Source of the DNA: Hypericum androsaemum
Taxonomy: Eukaryota; Streptophyta; Magnoliopsida; Malpighiales; Hypericaceae
DNA: 64,000 bases
Assembly (NCBI GenBank): GCA_963995505.1
Contig: OZ023180.1
Coordinates: 16,134,689 to 16,198,688 of the forward strand
Direction of reading: 5' to 3'
Shown: in pieces, positions 12,790 through 26,600 of the stretch
Position numbering within the stretch: position 1 is the stretch's first letter
Layout of the letters: the number at the start of each line of letters is the position of its first letter
Program-made: the position numbers and the translations under genes
The notes under the pieces: model-generated
What the model was told of the DNA's origin: nothing
Seen by the model: only the letters and a program-made list of their open reading frames with translations
Database searches by the model: none

Positions 12790-13097
12790 TGGGTTTTGGG
12801 AAGAAGAAGAGGCGGAGGAGGAAGAAGAAGGAGGAGGAGGAGGAGGAGAGAGAGGGAAGAGAGAAAGAGAAGAGGGAGAGAGGGATGTCCATGTGGCACC
12901 ACGTCATCAAATTTTGGTGACGTAGCTGGCCAAGTTGGCCGGGCAGGGTCCGGGCAGGTCGGGAAGAATTCGAACAGCTGCCCGTGGACCTTTTTGATAT
13001 TAATTGGAATAAGTATGACTCGATTTGTCAATTTTTTACTACAGATTACTAAAGTAATTTTGAGCTATACAACATGGTACTAATGTGGACTTTTCTC
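12790..13097 (-). repeat. Right terminal inverted repeat of Pack-MULE 1
   Basis: Inverse of 11812-12070. Its inner edge is an expanded GGAGGA/GAAGAA purine tract at about 12800-12890, matched by the pyrimidine tract at 12030-12075. Confidence 0.8.
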
Positions 13098-13106
13098 TTA
13101 ATATTT

Positions 13107-14335
13107 TAAGCAATATGGACTCGTAGGTCAGACCCGGTTATCGAGAGTAATGTATTTAAAAACCTTGGAGTTGACAAGTCTTAGATTCAACATATTTTAA
13201 GGAATATGTAGATCAACCAGAATTGTTCTTAATTTCTAGTTTAAATAATATATATAAAGTTTGAGTATTTGAGAATGTGTTAAATAAAGCTTTATGTATA
13301 ACTGAAATAAATTGATAATACTTCTACGAAGCCATCCCACAATATTCTTAACGATAAAATTTGACGATGCTAAAAAAAAATCATTTTCCCATTTATTTAT
13401 AATCTAAATCTATCCACAATTTGTCTTATTATCTCACACCTACTGTAGGATGATATTAATTATGCGACAATAGTATACATGTAAAGTAATAGTGATATAA
13501 TTTTTTTTTGGTAGAATGATAATGATATAAATATAAACTGATAATGCTATATATATGAAGTGATATTAGTATGTCTATGGTAAAATCTACACAGTAATGC
13601 CGATTCAAATTGATATTTGGTATACATGCGAAGTTATACTGGTACTCAAACGTAAATTGTCATTAAAAAAATAGTAAAATTAGTTAGTCCCACTTGTTTT
13701 AAAACAAATATGAGAATACAAACCCGTTAATCCAAGTACCAATTACTAGTTCTAATTCGATACAAGTTTTTATTTTTTGGAAATTGGTTAGATTGTGTTG
13801 TTATCTATTAATAGATTTTTGGTTTACATGACATTAACTAAAACGACAATATTGAATGAAGGTTGAAACTTGGTTCAAACTAATATACTACTTATCAAAA
13901 AATAAGGTTAAACCTATTTAGAGTAGAAGCCGGGTCCATTCTCTTACTAATTTCTCAAAAAATATTTTGTTCCGTATGATGCGGACGGTCATAATGATCA
14001 GCACTCAATCCAATCTCCAGTAGAGAATTTTGATTAGCACTCAATCCATTCTCCAGTAGAGAATCTTTCTTAATCCTGCCCATTAACATCCTTGAAATCT
14101 ATTTATATTTCTATTACACTCATTAATCAATATGTATGATTTGGAGTTAATTACGATTCTGATTTAAGATCTGAATTGAATAAACTCCTTTTTTATGTGC
14201 AAGATTTAGTAAGCTACTTAAGAACTAAGATTGTGTAAATCTTCCAGTAAAAAAGATGGATCCTTCATATTGGAAAAAAATGACTCCACTTGTCATTCCT
14301 CAATTCTACTATCTAATTCATTTCCTTTGTCAATA
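13107..14335. other. AT-rich intergenic DNA with small repeats
   Basis: Contains the right copy of the 40-bp flanking repeat (13157-13200) and a short tandem duplication at about 13999-14062 ('agcactcaatcca' then 'ctccagtagagaat', twice). No gene is seen. Confidence 0.5.
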
Positions 14336-14875
14336 ATGGCTTCTTCTCGATCCTTAATAATCATTTCGATGCTCGTTGTTATCCTGGCACCGTGCAAGTA
14401 ACCGGAAACAAAGGGAGACACTCTCATTTCAAGTACCACGTTTTCATCATCTATGGTGCGGAGAGTGTCATCCAAAGAGAGATCTATGGAAGCTGTGGAC
14501 GACCAAACCACTTCTTGGGTAACTTTACGTTACATCGGTTATGGCAGGACTTTAGGTGGAACATGTCAGTGAGTTATAAGCGCAATGTGATCTACACTTC
14601 TCTTGCGGAAATAATAAATCTTTGCTTGGAAGAGGAACAAAACCCAATGCCGTTTAGAGCCCCGGAATTTAGGCCAACCCGTCTAAATTTTATGAAAAAA
14701 AAATGTGATCTACACTTGTGACTAGAAGCGAGGGTATGGTCAACAGATGATCTTTTCTGCCTTCGATCTCTATAGAGATTCTGATGATTTGAGGTGCGGG
14801 CTCACTGGAGAATGCTATTGGAAAACCAACGACGTTGGTGTATATTTCTCCAATGATAACGAGACCTTGGACTAG
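14336..14875 (+). pseudogene. S-protein homologue (plant self-incompatibility S1 family) pseudogene
   Basis: S1/SPH proteins are small secreted plant proteins with paired cysteines. An ATG at 14336 starts a 21-residue signal-like hydrophobic peptide (MASSRSLIIISMLVVILAPC) that ends in a stop, so a frame change follows. The next frame (14392 on) gives KYHVFIIYGAE, then HFLGNFTLHRLWQDFRWNMS and NVIYT, matching the family's central pattern. The C-terminal part resumes after an insertion: QMIFSAFDLYRDSDDLRCGL, then GECYWKTNDVGVYFSND and a stop at 14875. Lesions: an early frameshift, a TAG just after NVIYTCD, and a 118-bp insertion including a repeated target. The length without the insert is close to the usual 130-150 residues. 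Confidence 0.7.
14600..14717 (+). mobile_element. Short retroposed insert with poly(A) and 16-bp target duplication
   Basis: The 16-mer AATGTGATCTACACTT occurs at 14584-14599 and again at 14702-14717. The roughly 102 bp between them end in an A-run directly before the second copy. This is the signature of LINE-mediated retroposition. Removing the insert and one repeat rejoins the S-protein pseudogene in frame. The inserted sequence itself is not recognised. Confidence 0.75.
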
Positions 14876-15689
14876 AGAACATGATTGGCAACCTACTGGC
14901 CGGCTTCGATATTAAGAGAGTGAGAATGGACGTGTGTTTAAAATGGACATTGTTGTGTGAACAACATTTTCAATAAGAATGACCGGTCAGATAGAAACGG
15001 TAGTTTGAACCATCAATTTTATTTGTTTCTTGTCGTTTTATATTTTGCCAAAAGAAATTTGGATCTTAATTATGCACTCTTTGTATAATTAAATCAAAAT
15101 TTTAAATTATGGAAGAAGAATAATATCAAAAAAAATCATGGACATATTTTAAGAAAAATTGGCAAAGTCGAACTTAACAGAAAAGCTAAAAAACATGAAT
15201 TTCTGAGTACATTTTTTAAAACATATGAACTAATTCAGACTACATTAGAACCGAATATTTAACCAAAAAAATAGGTTGGTTAAAAGGTACTAATTCGAAA
15301 TAGTTCACTAGGATTATATTTTATGAATGAGATGATAAGCTCACTAACAAATATTCAGGTGTTGTGAACGAACTTATCAAACATAAGTTGCAACAAATTA
15401 GACGAAAACCAACTACCATCTTCTCCAGCTAGCCTATCATACTAATGAAAATTTAGGGAAAATACACTTTAGTCTAATTTGATATATGCACTCTATAAAA
15501 AATATGGCTAATTTCGAAACCCATAGAAAAATCTAAAGTGATGCTCTGTTAGCCACTTTGTTCTTGAGTTTTCAAACATCGTTAAACCTATGTACCATAA
15601 AGCGGTTAAACTTGTCTTATGTGGCTCATCTTAATCATGTACCATCAATAAAAATCTGGAAAATAAATTATCTCTGTGATTTTATTTAA
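14876..15689. other. AT-rich intergenic DNA
   Basis: No gene or defined repeat was identified between the S-protein pseudogene and the MITE-like copy upstream of HSP60. Confidence 0.45.
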
Positions 15690-16060
15690 ATTTGTACGTT
15701 TAGTAAACTCCCATTGTAATAATTAATATTTTTTAAAGAATATTAGTGCTAAATTTTTATCGTAATTTTTAGTGACATTTTTGAATAAATACATATATTT
15801 TAAAATTTTAAAAAAATATTTTGAGATAGTAGTTTATGTGAGACTTGCTTGTTTGATAAATTCTACATCATCATTTATCTTCTGAATTATTTTCAAATAG
15901 TTATTTTGAGCGTCTTCTTGTTGTAAAAAAAATATCTGAATCGAATATAGTATTTGAATGACGATATAACCTATAACCCGATATTTTATGTGACTTAAAT
16001 ATAAACAAAATAATTATTTTTGCTATTTACGTATTTGTGGATAAAAACTGAATTTAAATA
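15690..16060 (+). repeat. Copy of the TIR/MITE-like repeat family upstream of HSP60
   Basis: Shares blocks with the inverse of 54058-54612: 'aataattaatattttttaaa', then 'gaataaatacatatatttta', 'ttttgagatagtagttt' and 'cttctgaattattttcaaat'. Diverged and without clear ends. Confidence 0.6.
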
Positions 16061-16370
16061 TTTTTGAAATAAAAAATGTAAACTTTTCTATGTAATATTT
16101 TTCTCTGGTCTCAACGATATCATTATAAATAGAAATGTACGAGTATTTTATTAATATCATGAGGTAACATAATTGAATATGAGACATAGGGATAAATAAT
16201 TTTTTTTTTTAAAAAAACCAAAGACTAATTTACTAAATACTGGACCTACTAATATCAAACCTCATTGGCTCATTAATATTTAATTTAATGTTAATTTGCC
16301 CTAAATCTATGTTATGGAGTGACCAACTTCCAAAAAAAAAAAAAAAAGAAACACCAAGAACATTAACGTA

Positions 16371-16387
16371 AAACCCTAAACCCTAGG
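16371..16387 (+). promoter_or_regulatory. Double telo-box in HSP60 promoter/5' UTR
   Basis: AAACCCTAAACCCTAGG lies about 120 bp upstream of the HSP60 start. This interstitial telomere-like motif is frequent near the start of plant genes active in dividing cells. Its regulatory role is inferred from the motif only. Confidence 0.5.
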
Positions 16388-16506
16388 AGCTCATCCCCTG
16401 TTGGCTGCTTCTAGAGCCTTCTGTCCTCCTCTATAGGAGAGCCCCCTCTGCACCTACCTCCTCTGTTCTTTCAACTTGCCTCTTTTTCCGGTTCCTCCGT
16501 CTTGCA

Positions 16507-20428
<3,922 letters not shown>

Positions 20429-21682
20429 GGTCCCTGTAAAAAAATGACTGATCAAAATCAAGTCTTGATGCGAAGAACATTGATCAAAAGATCAGCATGT
20501 TTGAGCGTGACTAGTTAGTGCCATGTGAGTTTTGGTTCTGAGGGATTGGCGGCTCATAGATAGGTGAGATCCTTCTAGTGGATAAGGCAGTTGTTGCCAG
20601 GTGAAAAGTTCCAATTTCAGAGCATTCTGTGTCCTTTTTGGACACTTGAACATTATTAGCTTAGTACTTCATTTTGGAGTCCAAAGAAATTGTCGTGGAT
20701 TCATCCAAAAAAAATATTTTTTTTTGTCGTGGCCTTCTCTGGTTCCTGTCACCTTCTACTTTCTCTCTTCTAGTTTATTATCTAAGTTTATTTGAATGTG
20801 AATTTTTCGATTCAATATTTCTTTCTTTTGGAAGGTTCAATATTTCTTTTTATACCGAATGATATCAACTAAAAAACACTTAGTTGAAAATGAAAAAATT
20901 TCCAAATAAAGGGGATACAAAAATAAAAAAAAGAATGTTAACCAAAGAGGGTTAATTTTATGATAATAATGCAAAAGTTAACCAAGAAATCATCATTTAG
21001 AAATATCCCTAAATCTTTAACGACAAATGTTTAATACCACGTATGGTGATACCGATAACTGCGAATGAAAATCTTATAATTGTGACTCATTATAATATTA
21101 TTGTAGCACGTCATGTGTTTCATTTAATTTAATATTCGATTATGATTCTCAGAATTACTTCTGATTTTAGAAAGCTAGAAAATACAATATGAAACAAATA
21201 TTCAGCGAGGTAAATAATAAAATAATATATGAAACAGAAATTCAAAAGATTAAGATTACGTAGAACTACCAAAGAGATTTGGCTTATCGACATAGGCGTA
21301 AAATGACTTAACGGATATTCAAAATTAAAATTCTGACAGTTTTAATAATAGAGTAAAAATTTATCTTTAAAAAAAATCACATAACTAAATACAACATCGA
21401 AACAAATATTCAGCAATGGAAATATTTATCTTCAAATAAAAAATTTAAAATCTCACTTGACGACAAATAACGATCATAAAAGTAAATTTAAACACTGAAG
21501 TTGCAAAAGTTTTTTCCTTTTAAATTGAAACCAGCCAGATGGTACATATCTAAATCTACACGAAAAGAGAATACCACATGGCGCCATCTGGGCTCCCCGA
21601 TGACACGTGTCGACAGCCCGATAGATATCAGATACAAGTGCATGCACATCGCCGTTAACAAGTCTAACCAACCAACCTGAGG
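20429..21682. other. HSP60 3' region and AT-rich spacer
   Basis: The first 200-400 bp are presumably HSP60 3' UTR. The remainder is AT-rich with no gene. The last 200 bp are less AT-rich and probably form the promoter of the gene at 21.7 kb. ORFs at 20601-20862 overlap and are not supported. Confidence 0.5.
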
Positions 21683-21748
21683 ATGAGGATCAACTGCGGT
21701 GCCAAATACTTTCCTTGTGGTTTGCTAATCCCAACCAAGATCCGCGAG

Positions 21749-23064
21749 ATGAAGAAGAGATCACCGGAGAACAAGAAGAAGAGGAAGACAACGAGAGTTA
21801 GAAGTAGTCATTCGAAGTGCTCGAGGTTGCTCCATAATGTGGTGGACTATCTTATGTCCGACACTTACTTGTTCTCTCCTCTGCTTGCTTCTCCTAATTC
21901 TTCTCCCCGTTTCCTAGCTTCCCAACTCGGATCTTCTTCCACCGCAGGTAATCGTGTAGGGTTTCGTTTCGTTTTCTTTCGCGTGTCGGATTCATGGGAA
22001 TCGGGGGATGTTTTGTATTGATTTAGGACTAGGAGTGCAATTGAAACTCAAGAGGAGTACGAAGCTGGTCCAAGTGGTTAGAGACTATTTAACATCTGAT
22101 TCCCACATGTATGGTCCCTTGGTGGCTTCTCACCCTGTTGCTTCTCCCAACGGTATATTGCTATCACAATTCCGTATTTTTTTTTCTAGTTTTTTTTGCA
22201 CCATATCCATAAGACAATTGGAATTTGGGAGAATCCCTCCCAAGTAGAGGGTCCGACAGTATCCGAATCTGGATACTAAAAGTCGGACAAAAAAAGAGCA
22301 AGCCCGTCATGCAATAGTGTATGAAGTATTCATGTTTTGTGATAGCACTTATTTTGTAGGCTTCTGTTCGAATGTTCCTATAACGATTAAGGTCTTACGT
22401 ACGATCTACTTTTAATCTTAGGTCATACCCATTACGCAAAGAAGACTACGGTCGAAATTTCAAAGACGAAATTTTCAACGAAGGACAATCGAACGATAAT
22501 CGAATCATCAAATACTGCAGTGGAGCACCGAGTATCGGAAGATGAACTACTACCAGAGGACGGCATTGTAGGGAGCCAGAAGAAATCAGTACGGCAGGAG
22601 ATGGTGAAGCGAACAGTTTACCACAAGTGTTGCTCTCCCTCTGTCCCAGGTCATTAGCCCTCCTAATTCTTAATGATACATCTTATCTTATCGTTGTGCG
22701 ACTGCGTGTCTTGATTCGTGGATGCATTTCGTCGCGATTCAACATTTGAGCCCTGATCATTCCAATGCAAATCTCCACTACTCCCTTGCTCTGTTAGAGC
22801 AAGTGCTCATTGTAGGTGGTCTGAGTTATTTCCAAAGTTCAATCCAATTTAGTGACGGAATCAACACTTCATACATTGATTTGGATCAGCTTCGGACTTC
22901 ATAGTTGTCGAGTTATATCGGAAGCGCTCTTTTCTTGTGTCCCGTTTCTCTCTCTGACTTTACATATAGCTGTTGTATCGGATCAAAATGGTACAACAGT
23001 AATACTGTGTTCGTCTATCACAGGTGCAGTTGGCTCGAAATTGAGGGCACTCGTCGTGGAATGA
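21749..23064 (+). CDS. Uncharacterised protein with duplicated DYLxSDxxxxxPLxAS motif, four exons
   Basis: I do not recognise this gene. Exons 21749-21947, 22027-22152, 22422-22649 and 23024-23064 join in frame through GT-AG introns, all in the same phase, to give 197 aa. An in-frame ATG at 21683 would add 22 residues; I prefer 21749 because the basic stretch MKKRSPENKKKRKTTRVR starts there, but this is uncertain. That stretch resembles a nuclear localisation signal. A motif occurs twice: HNVVDYLMSDTYLFSPLLAS (residues 29-48) and VQVVRDYLTSDSHMYGPLVAS (81-101), one in exon 1 and one in exon 2, suggesting exon duplication. Exon 3 encodes a charged, Ser/Thr-rich linker; exon 4 adds a short tail ending LRALVVE. 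No membrane segment or known domain is visible. Confidence 0.6.
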
Positions 23065-23621
23065 ATTGTGATGTTCATCGCTAAACCGGACATCCCACAG
23101 TTGGTCTTGCTGACTATTGCTGCTACTTCACTGTCTAAAGATAGGTTTATTTAAGTCGTCTGCTATGAAATTGTCGGGAGTTATCATGTATATAGTCACT
23201 ATTACGTTGGTTTCCACTTCTGAAGACCTTAATTGCAACCAACTCTCTCTCTCCGGTGTCGGGAACATACTTCATTGTAAATTCTGATTACAAATGTCAG
23301 AATCCAGCTTGGGACCATTTAATCCGTTCCACGGCCTAGATACATACGGTATTCGACATTTGTACTGGTATTCGACGCCAGAGCGAGCGAGCGATCTATC
23401 CTACGATCTTGGAAGATGAACTGGTTTCGGAGAGCGAGTGATCATCCGAAACCGACTTCCGGATGATTTCTACTCCCATGTTGTTGGATTTTCTACTTCC
23501 ACACAACCAAACCTACAAACGCAACTTATTATGGATATGGTTTGTTGAGACATTCATCCCCCTGACATAACTCTATCAAGCCAACGTAGTATCCACAATA
23601 TCTACACGGCAGACAAGTTGG
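23065..23621. other. Spacer between two convergent genes
   Basis: Lies between the stop of the unknown plus-strand gene and the stop of the minus-strand F-box gene. It should hold both 3' UTRs. No other coding content is seen. Confidence 0.5.
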
Positions 23622-26600
23622 TCACAGGAACATGAAAAGTGGGCCGGTCCCACCTTCCTTTTGAGCATCGGGAAGACTGGAGTAGCAGCAGAGGTTGTTG
23701 GACATTTCCCAGCTCCAGTCATTTTTCCTTTGTATGGACAACGTTGACCATCGGTTCATCCGAACATAGTGCGATCTGATCTCTCCTTCGCCAACAAGAC
23801 TCGTTACGATCGAGAAGGAGCACTCGTGGCCCCCCCAGACCTTGTCATCCGGATCAGCGCTCGAGCTCCCGTCCTGGTGAAAGTAGCGGTGCATAAGCGG
23901 GTGAACACCACTCCAGTACGGGTCAAGGTTTCTCCAGTACTCTGGAGCTGCCTGCAGGACATCGTTATGGTACATTAACATTTGCCGTCATCACAATGAA
24001 TAACAATCAGATTCACGAGGGAATCGAAGTCGTATTCTTGAAGTGTTCCGGAAAAGTTAACGAGCTACACCCACTTTATTGGTGAATTATGCAGTAGTAT
24101 CATATAAAAGATTCAAGAGTCAGCTACCAAGTTTATTTCCCGTCACATCTTCTTCAACCGAAGTCCGTCAACAATTTTTATGTTAATCACCAGGATTCTA
24201 GAGCAAGCGAAATCCCGACGGGCTAGAACTTGTAGCATGCCTACGTCGCTCATGAGCAAATATAGCACAAGATCATCGATTTCGTGACACGCTTGGCGTA
24301 AAAACTGCCCTGATACTGTTGACAAGGTCTAGCAAGGTAGCAGTTGGCATTAGCTAGATGTAATGCGTGCGCGAAAATAGGTTGCAGCACGTACAAAGAT
24401 CACATGATTCCGGTATTCACGATAGTCAGTTGCGGAAACTTAAAAGTAGCGAAAACAGGGGGTTCGACGAGATACCTTGGTAAAACGGAACTCCCAAGCA
24501 TGATCACATAGATCGTCCCGCCTGATACGAGCCTAAGAAACCAAAGGAAATAAGTGTACTTAATCAGTGTTGTAAAGCACAAAAGCATTAGTTAGTGTAA
24601 TAATGCAAAGTGAAGCAATGAATTAACTTATTACTCACGCGTTTACCATCTGTAACAGCCAACGAATATGCTGCGAACTTTGACAAACCCCGCATCTGTG
24701 ACAGCCGAGGTATGTGTGCTTTCCCGACCCACAATTCGTCGCACTAGATAATTATTATTTATTATCAAATTATCAAATTGCAGTAAAGTCAAGAGCAATA
24801 GAGAGTAGAGAACAAAACTAGTCCGGGAATCAGATCTTTGTGAGAACACTACATGGGGTAAGGTGTTGCTTACTGTTAGGATTTGTCTCAAATTCTAGAC
24901 AAGTTAGTACTCTATTCTAATATTAGATAGGGTAATAATCTCCTATATATATAGGGACGAAACCCTTGTAATGGGTAGTTGAGTTGTTGGACTCTCATAG
25001 TGAACTCTCTCCCTTTGCCCGTGGTTTTCTCCCCGATTGGGGTTTCCACGTAAATTCTTGTGTCTCGTGTTTACTCGTTTCGATCTAACAATTGGTATCA
25101 GAGCCGGATTGAGATTCGAGTATTTGAGATAAAGAAAAAAAATTGTGAGTTGAGAGGCAGGAGGCAGAGACGTGAAAGGGGAAATTGGGAGATTTGGGTT
25201 TTTTGGAGAAGAAATTCAATCAACCCTCCTTGGAGCCGCCGTTCCGCCACGAAGGAAACAACCGCCGCCCCGAGTCCACCTCCGTCGACCGTCCAGCCCG
25301 CAGCAGCTCCGCCACCCATAGATCGGAGCTGACGGCGGTGAGAAGAGAAGAATCGTCGAGGAGAGAGAGAGAGTTCGAGGAGAGAGAGAGTTCGAGGAGA
25401 GAGCCCACGAACCCGAGCTCGCCGCTGCTCGCTCATCGCCTGGAGCCGCTGCTGCCCGGCACCGCCGCTGCCTGCTGTCCGTGAGCAAGAAGGAGGATCG
25501 ACGGCGGAAGGAGAAAATCGGGGAGAGAGAGAGAGAAGGAGGTTTCGGGAGAGATCGAGACCCGCGGTGACCGACCCAACCGTTCCCGTGCTCTGCTGAC
25601 CGAGGCCGAGTCATCCTCCAGCCGCTCAGCCGCCCCCCGTGGTGGTCCCGCCGTCAGCCACGTTTTTGGAGGAGTTTTGGGTTGAAAAACCCTATTCCCG
25701 AGTTGACTTGGTCAACAGTTTGACTGGTCAACATTTTGACTAGTCAACAGTTGACTGGTTGACTAAAAGTCAACTGTTTTGGCTGATTTTGGTTTTCTAA
25801 CCTGTTTTGGGCGGATTTCTTGGTTCGAGTTGTTTCAGGATGACTTCGATGAAGTACGAGATTCCTCAGTTGACGAGGAAAACTAATTTTTCCTTGTGGC
25901 AGGTGAAGATGCGCGCTATTCTGACACATTTAGAGTTGGATGAGACTCTACTTGATGAGAAGTCGATGCCTTCGAGTTGGGATGATGCGATGAAAGCGTC
26001 AAAGAATCGTAAGGCTGTGAGTCAGATTCAGCTGCATTTGTCAGATGATATTTTGCGGGACGTGTTGAAGGAGACAATAGCTTCCTCTTTATGGGCAAAG
26101 CTTGAAAAGTTGTGCATGCCCAAGAGTTTGACCAACAAACTGTGCTTGAAGCAACGACTGTTTTCCATCCGGATGCAAGAAGATAAGTCTGTTCATGACC
26201 ATCTTAATGAATTTAAGGATATAGTGGCTGATCTTAGAACTCTGGATGTGAAGTATGATGATGAAGATTTGGCTTTATTGTTATTGTGCTCGTTGCCTGT
26301 TTCTTATCAGCAATTCAGGGATACTCTGTTGTTCAGTCATGATACTCTGAGTTGGGATAATGTCCATGATTCGCTCTTGGAGAAAGAGAGAATTGATAAG
26401 CACACTGTTAGTTCCTCTGAAAATAGCCAAGGGACTGGCTTGGTCATGAGAGGGAGGTTTGAAGAGAGGAATGCTAAGTCTGGTTCGAAGAAGAAGAGCA
26501 GAAGCAAATCAAGGTCAAGGCAAAAAGATAAGACTTGTTTCAATTGTCATAAGGTTGGGCATATTAAATGGTTATGTCCGGAGTTGAAGAACAAGAAGAA

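Larger units (their letters stand above)
11812..13097. mobile_element. Pack-MULE 1: Mutator-like element with captured armadillo-type gene fragment
   Basis: 1286 bp bounded by long terminal inverted repeats (about 250-300 bp) that begin GGGAAAAGTCCACATTAGTA and end with its inverse. A perfect 9-bp target duplication TTAATATTT lies at 11803-11811 and 13098-13106, the size typical of Mutator transposition. No transposase is encoded, so it is non-autonomous. The inner repeat edges carry CTC/GAG triplet tracts. The centre holds a frameshifted exon of a host gene (12130-12490). Its ends are related to those at 52648-53967 and 56457. Confidence 0.85.

Noticed and set aside
25060..25614. Overlapping ORFs on both strands in the leader of the young copia
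   Set aside because: Composition-driven (GAGA and CCG tracts); the region lies between primer site and gag.
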